NCBI GenBank assembly: GCA_020698575.1 | Contig: CM036254.1 | Coordinates: 27,990,526-28,054,525, forward strand | Reading direction: 5' to 3' | Source of the DNA: Bostrychus sinensis | Lineage: Eukaryota; Chordata; Actinopteri; Gobiiformes; Eleotridae | DNA: 64,000 nucleotides | Shown: positions 49,499-60,965 of the stretch, piece by piece | How positions within the stretch are numbered: position 1 is the stretch's first letter | How the letters are laid out: the number at the start of each line of letters is the position of its first letter | Notes under the pieces: generated by a model | Databases searched by the model: none | The model's input: only the letters and a program-made list of their open reading frames with translations | Told to the model about the DNA's origin: nothing | Position numbers and translations under genes: made by a program

Positions 49499-49708
49499 CT
49501 AAGGCTACATTCAGACTGCAGGTAAAAGTGGCCCAAATCAGATTTTTTTTGCCCATATGTGACCTGTATCTGATGTTTTTGAGACAGTGTAAACAGCTCA
49601 AATAATTTCTTTTCAAATGTAACCCAGGCCACTTTCATATGTAGTCCTGAATCAGATACATATCTGATCTTTTGCAATGTGACTGCAGTCTGAATGACCA
49701 AGTCACAT
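49499..49708. mobile_element. Short foldback MITE
   Basis: AAGGCTACATTCAGACTGCAGG at the left and GACTGCAGTCTGAATGACCAAG at the right are inverted, and ATCAGAT words repeat inside. The size of about 200 bp and the TIRs fit a hAT-like MITE. Confidence 0.55.
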
Positions 49709-49854
49709 TTAATCTGAATTTACTACATTAAAATGCAACAGATGCCAAAATTCTGCACTGGAAGAGTGTAAGACAAGTATGTATTCTGTTGTCATAATGG
49801 AAAAAGGCCAAATTCTCTTCTGACTTGATTTAGAGAGGGTCCATGTATGAACAC

Positions 49855-50095
49855 ATTCATTTATTCATCTTCTTCCGCTTATTACCATTATAGATTTCAG
49901 CTATGGTCCTTTGACAGAGTACACACTGCACAATGGCCAATTACTCACAGAGATGACAGCTAGAGATGCACACTGACAGACATTCATTCACTACAAGCCA
50001 TTTAGAGTCACCAGGTCACCTTACACAGGCATGTATTTGAGCAATTATGAGTTGGCCAGCCCATGGATTGAACCTACAACCCCCTTGCTGACCCC
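49855..50095 (-). mobile_element. SINE-like repeat, copy 4
   Basis: ATTCATTTATTCATCTTCTTCCGCTTATT, CAAGCCATTTAGAGTCACCAGG and CCCATGGATTGAACCTACAACCCCC give the family order; the head is truncated. Confidence 0.55.
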
Positions 50096-51699
50096 CCACA
50101 AACCCCCCCACCCCCTCCCTCTGAGCTAAAGCAAAACTTTTCTCTGCAGTGACAAGAAGGATATGGATGATTAAAAGATCTTGGCTATGACTCATCTTAA
50201 TTGAAAGGCCTGACCTTTATGTCCAACACCAAGAAAACAGTTTTAGTCCCAGATGAGACCGCAGACATACGATTGGCCTTAAGTGCAAAAAGCTGAACTT
50301 CTAACCCTTGTTGTCAGATCTTGATTCAGGTCCAGGTTTACTTTTTGTTGCATGAGTCATTTCAAGCTGTTACTGATGGACTATTAAGCACAAATTGGGT
50401 TTTTGCACCAAATACTTCCAAAACCTACTTGTGGTTTTGAGTTGTCTAGACTTCTAATTTGATCTGGAAATTGCCTATAACTGCACAAGGTGAAGCAGTA
50501 TTTTACCTTCACTTTCCCATTCGCACTATAGCCCTGTTGATCTAAACCAGAGGGTTTGGAACTTTTTTTTTTTTCATTGAGGGCCATATAGTAAAAAATA
50601 TACAGTATGCGGAGAAAGGCCACTCAATAGAGATGACGTATTTTGTGTCACTATTAATGAGGTCCCATTCAGCTGCTAACTTCACCCTGTCTGAGCTCTG
50701 CAGCAGAGGCTGAGTGCTTAAATACAGCAGTAATGTCCGGGGTAGATGTCCTCGCACCGACACATGACAACAGGTGAGCAAATCAGGAAAGAATTAGCCC
50801 TGAAACAGTGGCCATTATCCTTCTATGACGCGAATTTGCATCTGAACACACTTTGTTTGGACGAGCAAATAGAGCAAATTTGATGCGCGACTCAAGTGCC
50901 TGACTTCAAAATGTTCAAGTGTTCAACTAGACGCGAATGACGTAAATTTGACCTAAGCAAATTAATAATATTCTAAATAGAACATTTTGTACAAGAAAAA
51001 AAATTCAGACTTGGTCTTACAATCATGATTAACTATGCCCTCCACATTTTCAAAGTTTTAGGTAAGTTTCAAAGTCTAGGCCAATAATATAATAGTACTG
51101 TAAGTCCCCAGGCCATAGGTTGATAACCTGGCAAAAGCCAGACTGATATAACATTGGCAACGAGTTGCTAACATTATAACAATCTGGAATGGCTCCCATT
51201 GAAAACTTGAAAATTTGTGAAGGGGGAGGCATTTCAGTACAATACTTGGAGGTTATTTGATACAGCGTCAGCTATATAGCTAAACAACAAACCACTACAG
51301 CAGTAAAACAAGACAATAAAGACGTTAGAAGAATTTAGCTGTTTTTGTAAATGTAGAGCAGCAAACGTACATTTTTCCACGTCGCCATGTTGTTAACAAG
51401 TACCACTAAAAGTGCCACACCACACCATTGGCCCGGCCGCCACAGTTACTGACCCAAACGGATCAGCGGGAGTTTGACAAGATTGATTTTGTGAAATTGT
51501 GAACTCACAAATTTCATGACAATTCAGTATGCTGTTCAAGGTAAATAGGTTGGACACCCCTGACTGAAACCAACCCATGAGCAAAACTGTTGTGCCTTAA
51601 ATTACGCTGTGTTTCAAAATTCCCTGTATTAATAATGCATTTGCCTTATGGTATTTGCACATATTTACATGACATTATCTCTCCTGTATGTTTCCGCAG

Positions 51700-51861
51700 C
51701 TTGGGGACTATATTTCTGACATTGCCAGTAACATGATGCTGGTGGAGGAGCACATTTTGTGGATGGCCCAGAATGAAGCCAGGGCCTGCACCAGGATAGT
51801 CCAGTGTGTGGAGCGCATCGCGGACCTTGCTCTGGCCAAGGACAACCAGGCCATTTCTAAG
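51700..51861 (+). CDS. adgra2: ADGRA-type adhesion GPCR, GAIN-region exon B
   Basis: 54 codons, phase 0 at both ends, after TTTCCGCAG and before GTACAAA. The product reads LGDYISDIASNMML, then VEEHILWMAQNEARAC and RIVQCVERIA, which is one of the most conserved stretches of ADGRA extracellular regions. V(D/E)EH.LW.AQ is GPR124-like, whereas IVQC..RIA is GPR125-like. The 12.4-kb intron before it holds the nested L1/LINE insertion. A second (TAG/CAG)-rich array starts about 57 bp downstream of the donor. Confidence 0.87.
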
Positions 51862-51918
51862 GTACAAAAGTCTAAATATCCCGGAGATGGAAAGTATTTT
51901 GATACTTTTGCAAAATAA

Positions 51919-51996
51919 TAGTAGTAGTAGCAGCAGCAGCAGCACTAGTGGTAATAGTAGTAGTAGCAGTAGCAGCAGCATCAGTAGTATCAGTAG
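51919..51996. repeat. (TAG/CAG)-rich short array
   Basis: TAGTAGTAGTAGCAGCAGCAGCAGCACTAGTGGTAATAGTAG and a similar second half, 58 bp after the donor of exon 51700-51861. Confidence 0.85.
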
Positions 51997-52146
51997 GTAC
52001 TTTTCACTTGTTTAGTTTTATTCAAGTAATGTTGAGTGCTTGTACTTCTTCCTGAGTAATATTATTTTGAAGTAACAGTACTCTGAGTACCTTGCCTGTC
52101 TACGAAAGGACAACACTTGATTTAATCAGAATGCTCCTATCTGGAG

Positions 52147-52584
52147 CAGCGGTTCTCAAACTGTGGTACGGGTCCCACTAGTGGTACACAGGCTTCTTCT
52201 GGTGCTACTCAGGAGTCAGCTTTGTTTCCTGTTTTAGTCCTGCTCTGATTGGGGATTAAATTTGAAGTATTGACCACTGTCTAGTCCTGGTTTAGACCTT
52301 GTTTTAGTCCTAGATTATGTCTTGTTTAGTTCTGGTTTAGTCCTGGCTTAGACAAGATTTCGACTTGGTTTACTCCTGGTTTAATCCTTGTTTAGTCCCT
52401 GTTTATTAATGTATTAATACTTATTGTAGTACATTAAAGATGGTATGAGTGTTAAGTTTACTGATACCACCTACTATTAGTACTATTACTGCTGCTACTA
52501 CTAAAACTCCCATTCTTACTACTTCTAGTGATACTACTACTAGTACTGAGGTGGCACTCGATGTGAAAAGTTTGAGAACCACTT
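52147..52584 (+). mobile_element. hAT-like MITE with internal 11-bp repeats (complete copy)
   Basis: Left end CAGCGGTTCTCAAACTGTGG, right end AAAAGTTTGAGAACCACTT, inverted. Flanking octamers atctggag (52139-52146) and atctatag (52585-52592) match at 6 of 8. The interior has degenerate GGTTTAGTCCT units every 11 bp (about 52225-52415) and GGTACCACTAGTGG-like palindromic words near the left end. This is the best copy of a family of five in the window. Confidence 0.7.
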
Positions 52585-54614
52585 ATCTATAGAGTTTTTG
52601 TCAGGTAACTATATGTGGATAGAGATATTTTTTCAGTAGCTCTTTAAAAATATGAAGTACATATTTTTGGCCATATATTTGGCCTCAGACATTGAAGACA
52701 AGGTCAAAGTTTACGTACACAACAGTGAAGCCATTACAACAACCCTCATTGCCCAAAGTGCTGTACAAACTCCATTATTACGGGTATAAAGTTTAGGAGA
52801 GAGGCACAGGAGGTGGAGCAGAGATTTTTATATCCGTCATTAAGCGGATGCCTTTTTTTCTCCAAGTGACAGAGACAAGAGAGAAAATGGATGGAAGCAT
52901 GGAGAAACAAAGAAAGGAAGCAATTTGTCTTTGGCTGGCTTTATTCTTGCTATCAGCCCAGGCCAAATTAACTTCTCATTATTCCCCGCCCCGAGAAAAG
53001 AGGTAATGTGTGGGGACATTTAGTCTGATAATCAACCTTTGCCCCGGAACTGAGGGGGGTATGGAGCAATGGCTGCACTCAGAACACAGCAGGCCTAACA
53101 GTTCAGAAAGGGTTCATGTGCTTCAAGTTGGTTTTGCTTGACCTTTTCAAATCAAGATTTTTCCATTGAATGCCTTATGTGACCTGCTATGACTTGGAAT
53201 GCCCTGTTAAAACGAAAATGAGAAAAAAAGATAGAATCACTTGCTCTAGATGGAGGGCAAATGTTCTGTATCTTAATAGATCTCTTTCAGTCATAAAGTC
53301 TATAGTCTATCTATTCTATCCTATTTTCAACTGAATCAGTACTTGAGCAAAATAAAAAAAAATACAAACAAAACAAAAAAAAAACATGACTATTACTGCT
53401 TCTAATAGCTGTTTTAGCTGATAATGGGAACCAATACGACTGCTATTACTACTGCTTCTTTTATCATCACCCTTACAACTATGTTTCTTACTTCCACTAC
53501 CACTCCTACCTCTTTTACAACCAAGGTAAAAAAAATATATATTTTTTGTCACTAAAAGATGAAAAAAAAAAGACTTGAATAAATGCAACTTTTTTTTAAT
53601 TTACTCAAATAACCATACATTACTTGCAAAGTATGTGTAAGGCGTGCTTACACTTTTGAATTTTCACTTTTGAATTTTTTTTTTATCAGACCTCTCTATA
53701 GACCAAGTTGTTTAGTTACATTTGCTCTGAAATGGTACTGAAAGGGTTAAGTGGGTGATGACTAATACAAGTTAAAATGGCAAAAAAAAAAAAAAAAAAA
53801 GCAAGTAACACACAAACTCAAAAAAGCTAACTTTACTCGGTTTAGGGTAGGTCTAAACTCTGTCGTCAGATGACTGGACAATAGAGAATCCACATTCAAT
53901 CAAAAACAAGATGTAACAGAAAAAAATGACAATGTTTTCTAGAATAAAGGATTTTGCTAACACTTTAGAATAACTTAGAACTGTTGCACAGGAATAAAGC
54001 ATAAATTTTTTTTTAAACATTAATTTAATGAATGAACAGTTTATAGATCATGTATTGCCACTGATGTTTATCATGACCTTATTACTAAAGAACTAAACAA
54101 TAATTACAGAGCATTGTCTAAGTTTTGTTTCTTGACATGTTTCGACTGCTGCTGTGGTCTTCCTCAGGAGGGTCACATGGTGTTAGAGTGACATGTCTAG
54201 TCAGCAGGTGCAGACAGAGTTCAACCCTAGCATTAGGAGGACTGACAGCATCCCAGGTGTGGGACAACATACAGCATATGCCATTTGTTCTGGGTTACTG
54301 GTCCGTGGGCTCGTTTCCGAATCGTGATGGCATCTTTGATCTAACTGTGGTGTTTATAGTTCTCAGTTTTAATGATTCTGGCATTGTCCCCGTCCATTAT
54401 ATGCCATTATGTCCCAAAATTAGTATAAACCAGCAAAAAAGGCCAACACCATGTGACCCTTCTGAGAAAGTAAGAGAAGTGAGAAATAATCTTTCTGGAA
54501 GTCCAAATGAACGTTTTGGAATTTTGAATAAATAAATAATAACATTAGGTGACTAAACTTCACAAATGTAACAAAAACTAAGAAATTGCATCCTGTTAAA
54601 ATATCTCTCCTCAG

Positions 54615-54851
54615 GTGTCTGCTAACATTGCTCTGGAGGCCTTCCTCATCCGACCGTCTAACTTCTTGGGCCTGTCCTGTACGGCTCACCAGCGTCCCTC
54701 CTCGTCTGTCGCCTCTCCCCTCCAGGACGTCCCATCCCACGCCGACAAGGACACCGGCAGAAGGCGTGACACCGCTGGGGAATCGTTGCTCAACTTCAAA
54801 TGCCACACTGTCAACAGCAGCAGCAGCTCAGCGACCAGCCAGCTCAACAAG
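54615..54851 (+). CDS. adgra2: ADGRA-type adhesion GPCR, GAIN-region exon C
   Basis: 79 codons, phase 0, after CTCTCCTCAG and before GTAACACTG. It begins VSANIALEAFLIRPSNFLGLSC, matching the family signature (N.ALEA.(L/V)IK...(F/Y).G(L/M)(T/S)C), with LIRP and GLSCTA closer to GPR124. A less conserved, polar Ser/Asp/Arg-rich linker of about 35 residues follows, then NFKC and a serine run containing a NSS sequon. In this family the next exon should carry the segment leading to the GPS site and the transmembrane bundle. I could not find it before the right edge, so it is probably beyond the window. Confidence 0.85.
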
Positions 54852-55149
54852 GTAACACTGTCTGCTATGGTACTCCCGAAAATACGCAATCCTTGTTTTC
54901 TGCTTCACTTTAGTTAAATCCAGCCTAAGGTCAGGAAATTAGGCGCTTTGAATGCTTCTCAGTTGCAATCCCAGTTTGCATGCTTTTGTCATTTTTGATG
55001 CTGAGTTCACATGTAAAGGATTAGAGAGAGAAAGAAAAGGCTATATTGGCTAGAGGAAACCCCAACCGAGAGAATGAAAATAAAATATGAGAACTTGAGT
55101 GCAGCTTGTACAGTAGCTCATGGGCATGGTGAAATGAATTTGGTGGAGG

Positions 55150-55480
55150 AGCGGAAGAGAAAGATTACCACCTGCCCTTAAGTCCGCTGTTGTCTATTTG
55201 TCCAATGACGGTGACACTTTGTTTGGGTTATCTGACGGGCCGTACATCAGGCCCGAGATGCGTGGGGGTTGTAGTAAGGGCACGGCCTGCAAATCCGATG
55301 GTAATTTGGGACTCGGCGAACGCGGCCACTCCCCTGTGATGGATACGCCGGCCTTGCATTAATGTCGCCTTAAATCAGTCATGGCACCGCAACGTGCCCC
55401 GTTTTCCCGAGTGACAAATCCGATCTCTAAGCATTGAGAGGCACTCCACATTTGCAGGTGGGAGGTAAAACTGTGAAGGG
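55150..55480. other. GC/CpG-richer single-copy block, candidate conserved non-coding element
   Basis: Clearly richer in G+C and CpG than the surrounding intron (GACGGGCCGTACATCAGG, GGACTCGGCGAACGCGGCC, GATACGCCGGCC, GCATTAATGTCGCC) and without repeat words or splice-bounded frames. High CpG survival in an AT-rich intron hints at constraint. This is inference from composition only. Confidence 0.3.
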
Positions 55481-55917
55481 GCCTGGCATTAAAGCTTTCA
55501 AGTCATGAGTTGTTGTTTTTTTGAACAAGCTCAAGAGCACTGGTGTCAGGATCCACTTGATAAAAGACTGCACTAACGTATTAAATGCCTAATATATAGG
55601 TATTTATGGAAGTAATATGACCATGTATTGTAATATAATGTTTTACAGATTGGACAGGTGGCCTTTGGTGTCAAGTGTTCATGTATATATGAATGAAGCA
55701 CATAATGGTTGTGTCCTAGATATGAATTGATGTATGATGGCTGTGGTAATTTAAATTTACATGGCTGGATGAATTGTAATAGTGGTTTAATGTAATTTTT
55801 AAATGCTTATGGATGCAAATGGTTCAATTTCTCATTTTGTCTGCAATCAGGGGGCAGCATTGCAGATTGCACTTTATCCAACAGAAAACAGGAGACTACT
55901 CTTTTGTGATACAATTC

Positions 55918-56425
55918 AGGTTAAGTTTTCCAGACTATAAGTCGCAATTTTTTCATAGTTTCGCTGGTCCTAGGACTTATAGTATATGTCAAAATATATT
56001 TAATTTAACATGAACCAAGGAGTAAACATTACCGTCTACAGCTGCTAATGTCAGTAGTATTCAGTGATGTGGAATGAGATCGGGAGCTTGGGGAACTTCC
56101 TTACCGGTAACTTGCGGTTATGTTAGTTTAGCCTATTCAGCCTCCCAGGTATGTTTTTTATGCTATTGTTGAGCTGAATAACTGTTAATGTGTTACGTTA
56201 ACATACCAGACACCGATCCAGCCTGTTGTTCTGTGTGCTATTGTGTAGCTGAATATTTTCCTTTCCAGATTAAATGTCTTCTCTTGGATTTTGTGAAATA
56301 AATCTTTAAGTAAATGTGACTTATAGTCCAGTGTGACATATATGTTTTTTTCCCCTTTTAATGATACATTTTTTGAGTGATGCAACTTATACTCTGGAGC
56401 AACTTATAGTCCAGAAAATACGGTA
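55918..56425. mobile_element. MITE related to the 18.3-kb element
   Basis: Right end ATAGTCCAGAAAATACGG followed by TA. The left end has TTTTCCAGACTATAAGTCGC, and internal copies of ACTTATAGT/ACTATAAGT occur near both ends. It shares the terminal CCGTATTTTC(T/C)G.ACTATAAG core with 18301-18878 but has a different interior (GTCGCA rather than GGCGCA). The left terminus is decayed, so the boundary is approximate. Confidence 0.6.
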
Positions 56426-57824
56426 CAGCTAAAAGTGTTTCCTGGAGTTCTCTAATATCTTTGTAATAAATCCATCTATTTGGTGGGTCACAACCAACAT
56501 CAGACACTATTTATAAAACAGCACACTCAATTTAGCTCTTTTCATAATACAACCAAAAGTTGGGGCACTGTGTAAAATATAAAAAATAAAACAATGAGAG
56601 TGGAAATGCCAATACCCTGGTTAATGGGCAAATTAATTTGTGGCATAAATGTCTTAAACCTGGATTTAAGTGAGTGTGTTCTAAAAGAAAGATACAGTAA
56701 ATACGCTTCTTCTCCAGTGCTTATTTTGTCTCCTTTGGGCTCAGACTGTTCATTCAGAAATACATCTGCCATAGCATCGCCAAGCCTTCCTCTGACAGAC
56801 AGTGCTGCCTCCTGATTGTCTCCTTTGAGTTCACACTTGGAAAAAAATTTGGAGGATTTGATTACAGACATGAGGAGGGAATGTCCGAGTGCTTTTACTG
56901 AACGGTGCAGAGTAGGGCGTAATGGCTAATTAGCACAGCTGTTAGCAACATGAAGTCAAGTTAGCATGATTGGTCCCCTTCAAAATCAGCTTAACTGTAT
57001 TGGTTGGTATCCTGGGTAAAAGAATGGCTCTGATCCAGTTTTTTAAGACTTTTGGGCTCTTGCTGTTCCCTGTGAGATTATATCAGTCACGAAGGTGGCT
57101 GTAATGTGTTTGCCTTTCTGTAGGAGTGCTCATTTCATTTCCTCCATCTTCTCCTGCAGCCACACACTGTCTCACTGTCTCACCGGTGTTGTCAGCAATT
57201 ATGGCACTTAGCCACACTCCTGCTCGGGGCTGTGTGAGGCACCAGCCTGTGCTGTATGTATATCTATGCAGACAGAGCGAGGTCAGACGTATCATGAAAC
57301 AAAATAATGCACTTTCCGATTGTCTAGAGGCCATTGCCTGGAATAATTAGCTGAGAATCAATTTGATGATATCCATATAGACTTCATCAAATTAGCATGC
57401 AAAAGTGTTTGTGTCAGCCTACACTGTGGCCCATAAGGCTTTAATTCAGTTCTGAATAGACTGGTATAGTTAAAGGTTAGGATATTGCTTGTTTCAGCAT
57501 TGAGAACTAACAATGTCATGGTCCATAAAATAGAATATGAAACGGTGAAGGATGTAAAAGACTAAACAGAAGCCATAACATTATGAGTACTGACAGGTGC
57601 AATTGAATGACTTGAAATTGCAACTATATTTTTTAAGAGAGTGCTTGTCCCATCGATGAAGATAAGAGTTGGTATTAAAGGAGAACCATGAAGCTCAGTT
57701 TGTTTTGGTGCTTTTTTTGGTTGCATTTGTCTTAATGGAGCACCCATTACAGTCTAGAGTAAAGCACTGTCAAAAAAAAAAAAAAAAAAAAAAGTTCCTT
57801 TGACTCCTGTGTGACCCAATGTCT

Positions 57825-57975
57825 ATGGTTTAGATCTGGTTTAGTCATGAATAAGTTTAGTCTTAGATCTTGGTTAGCTTAGATTTAGGCTCATTTTAGT
57901 CCATTATACTTGGTACTTGGAAAGCCAAATATTTTTAGTGGTGGTACTTGGCGTGAAAAGTTAGAGAATCAGTGC
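57825..57975 (+). mobile_element. hAT-like 11-bp-repeat family, copy D (3' partial)
   Basis: A few GGTTTAGTC units, then GGAAAGCCAAATATTT, GGTGGTACTTGGCGTGAAAAG and TTAGAGAATCAGTG, the right terminus with changes. Confidence 0.55.
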
Positions 57976-58770
57976 GTTAGACAACATGAAATGGTGTGAC
58001 CTACGATAACCACATGTTTTCATCTCTGTCGCGTTTGACTTTAGCTGTTGCTAGTCTGCTTGTCAGTATCACAAGTGGGGCAACGAAAGAGCACTGAAGT
58101 GGTAATAGGACCAGGACATCCTTAGGGACCTGACCCCATCACTTCAAGGACTTCAAGGACAGATCACTTTTGGAGCTACATCCCACTTTCAGAAGTTTAG
58201 TGAGAGCAAGTTTGAGGCAAAAAGGCCTTCACCTTTTTGGTCATACTCATATAAACCCAACCAAATTTATATGTCAAAATAACGTATTTCTTTAAACAAT
58301 GGTTCACAAACTTTCCACACCAAGTAAATTTTTGTTGTTGTAGGGTAAATAATGCTCCTGCACCTTCCCCTAGCATTTCTTGGTGAAAAAACAGCCTTAC
58401 AAGAATGGGAGAACCAACCCCCAACAGATTTTTGTCATGGCAGAGCCGCTAAAAGGCAAAGGAAACCTTTGTACGGATACAAGAAGAAGAGGAGCCAAAA
58501 ATGAAACCAAAACAGTGAAGAAAGAAGCTAAGTTAAAATTTTCCTCTTTAATGGACTGAAATTAGTCAAAATCACTAACCCAGCTCTAAAACATAGAATA
58601 CAATACACTTCAAATGTAAGCCTCAACCAAAACAGGACTAAAACAAGAATAAGAATAAAAGCAAGAATAAAACTGACTCTAAATCAGGAGTACTACCAGA
58701 ATAAGCCCATGTACTATCATTAAAATTATTAGAACTCTTATCTTTTGGTATTTTTTTTTCCAGACCATGC

Positions 58771-59586
58771 AGGTTAAATGGGGTGACTCTGTCTCAGATT
58801 AATTTAGGAGCAGCAATGGGGTTCATCAGGGTGGGATTTTGTCTCCTCTGTTATTTACTATGGATGATTTTGTCTTTACAGCTTAATGATTATAAAACTG
58901 GATGTAATATTGGAGATTATTTGTGCAACCATCTGATGTACGCTGATGACTTGGTACTTTTTTGTCCTTACAGTGCAGGCCCCAGCAGCTCGTAAATATT
59001 TGCTCACAGTATGGTTTAGAATATGACATCAAATATAATGCTGTAAAGAGTAACATCATTATTGTAAAAACAAAGGAGGATCAAAAACTTGTATTTCCTG
59101 ATTTTTATTTGAGTGGAAATGTTCTCCAAGTCACTGATGAGATTAAATATCTTGGACATTGTGTCACCAGTGACCTCTCACATGACAGAGGTATGCATAG
59201 GCAGAAATGTAAACTATATGGGCAGGCAAATATGCTAGTCCCTAAGTTCAACATGTGCTCGGCTGATGTCAAAATTAAATTTTTTTGAACTTTTTGCTGC
59301 CCTTTGTATACTGCACACTTGTGGTGCAGCTACAAAAAGAGGAGTCTGCAAAGACTGACAGTTGCGTACAATGACTGCATGAGGATACTACTGAAGGTCC
59401 CGACACTGTAGTGCAAGTCACATGTTTGTAAATTGTGGTGTACGATCTTGTGCAGCTGTTATACAGCATTTTACTTATTCATTTGTGTGCAGAGTTATAT
59501 CTAACTTTATCATACAAGCTCTGGTCTGTCCCAAGATAAGCTCTGTTAGGTTCATATCTAAAATGTGGAGTCATTGGCGAACCTGC

Positions 59587-59665
<79 letters not shown>

Positions 59666-59727
59666 TTTGTATTTTCCTTTATGGACCAGATTCCCTGTGT
59701 CCTTAATAAAGTTTGAATGAATGAATA
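58771..59727 (+). mobile_element. Non-LTR retrotransposon fragment, reverse transcriptase 3' half and tail
   Basis: A 5'-truncated plus-strand LINE. An open frame ending near 58995 has LMYADDLVLF, the RT catalytic box. It overlaps a second frame (58962-59288) with QQLVNICSQYGLEYDIKYNAVKS, then EIKYLGHCVTSDLS and LYGQANMLVPKFNMC. Decayed pieces such as LFVNCGVRS-like (about 59422) follow. A (TA)n run interrupts the 3' region, and the copy ends near AATAAAGTTTGAATGAATGAAT, a short-repeat tail typical of several LINE clades. The two frames imply a frameshift near 58970. It resembles a family common in fish; I do not fix its name. Confidence 0.75.
59590..59661. repeat. (TA)n microsatellite within LINE fragment
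   Basis: About 36 uninterrupted TA units near the 3' end of the LINE fragment 58771-59727. Confidence 0.95.
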
Positions 59728-60965
59728 TCAATGTTACCTGTACCACATTGTGAGAACCACAAGCCTCCAGACTGTGTTGGATATAGCCACAATCCCTTGT
59801 TATTTCATTACAGCCACTGTAAAAAAAAAAAAAAAAAGGATATATTGTAAAACACGTGTGGTTATTATGAGCATATTCCTCATCCGTGACCAATGAAGGC
59901 AGCCCAGGCCCGGCTGATTGTGTCTGCTGTGTAAATGAAAAGAGGCAGTGAAGGAAACCTCCTGTTTGCTCAAATTGATTTTTGGTTACTTCTTGCTTCT
60001 TGCATTTCTAAATGATTCCCCACCAGTCCCTATAGACACTCATTTTCCGATCTGTGGCTTTAACTATTGCACTTGTTTTGATAGGCACAGCATGTCAGCT
60101 CTGTTATGTGGGTGGAGTCCTACTGAAAATCATTAGGTACACAAACATCTTGCCTTTATTCAATGTAGTCTTAAAGCTTAAATGGCTAAACTTTTCTCTC
60201 TTTCGATCACTTAAAATCTCATCCTTGCTGTTTGACTTTCTCTTCACAAAAGCCGCCTCTAATTAGTTTTTCTCGAGGTGAAATATAACAAATGGCTGTG
60301 TCTGTGTAATTCTTGGAGCACGGAAGCAAGCGGTCCATTTAAGAGCTTTTCCGCTGTGCTGTACAATAAACGAGGGGACCATGTGAAATTACCTCTTCAG
60401 AAAATTACTCATATCAGAACTTCATCGCCTGCATCACGAGTGTATAGAGACATTTTATTGTGAATGTAGTGTTAGTGACTGTGGTGGAGATAATTACCGG
60501 ATAAGTGACCAGCAAATGATGATGGCAATTGTGGGTCTACATTATATGTAAGGTATTTAATGAAAAGACAGAAGAAGATGATGTTTTATAACTGGTTTAG
60601 TAAGCCTTTTTAGTTAAGTAATGGCGGCATTTACATTCCCATCTGAGCCCACTTAGCCACTCTGATTAGCTTTGTGTCATGGTAAAGGTCTGCAATAAAT
60701 AAACTTTTTTTTTTTTTTTTTTACCATGGTTTAACTCCAGGGATGCTCTTATCCATTTACTTAGTTAATTCCAGGTGGCGACTTTTTATGTGGCCAGGCA
60801 GTGTATTTTCCTTTTCACAAAAGTTGAAATGAAGAAAAACCTTTAAGGGGCAGAGAAGTCGGAAACATTGTACTGAAATACAGCATGTTGGCTTCTGGGT
60901 TAGTAGATAGCAGAACAATGCTATATACAGTAGATGTAGCCTCTAAATATTGCACGGGCCCTGTT

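Larger units (their letters stand above)
39259..51699 (+). other. adgra2: 12.4-kb intron hosting a nested retrotransposon pair
   Basis: Donor GTAAGA, acceptor TTTCCGCAG. About 7.5 kb is an L1-like element (43105-48667) inserted into an older LINE of opposite orientation (about 41806-49305). The rest includes (GTTT)n at 39799-39829, an L2-like tail (39935-40450), a GC-richer block (40905-41480), a foldback MITE (about 49499-49708) and a SINE-like repeat (49855-50095). 50130-51690 is AT-rich with no supported gene. Confidence 0.8.
51862..54614 (+). other. adgra2: 2.75-kb intron between GAIN exons B and C
   Basis: Donor GTACAA, acceptor CTCCTCAG. It begins with a (TAG/CAG)-rich array (51919-51996) and holds a complete hAT-like MITE with 11-bp internal repeats (52147-52584). 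52600-54600 is AT-rich with poly(A) runs and no gene that I can support. Confidence 0.8.

Noticed and set aside
57110..57350. Possible exon after CTCCTGCAG at about 57160
   Set aside because: Acceptor-like sequence is followed by CCACACACTGTCTCAC without ADGRA similarity or a suitable donor in phase.
59422..59706. 94-codon frame with a long Ile-Tyr run
   Set aside because: The run is the (TA)n microsatellite within a LINE fragment; not a host protein.
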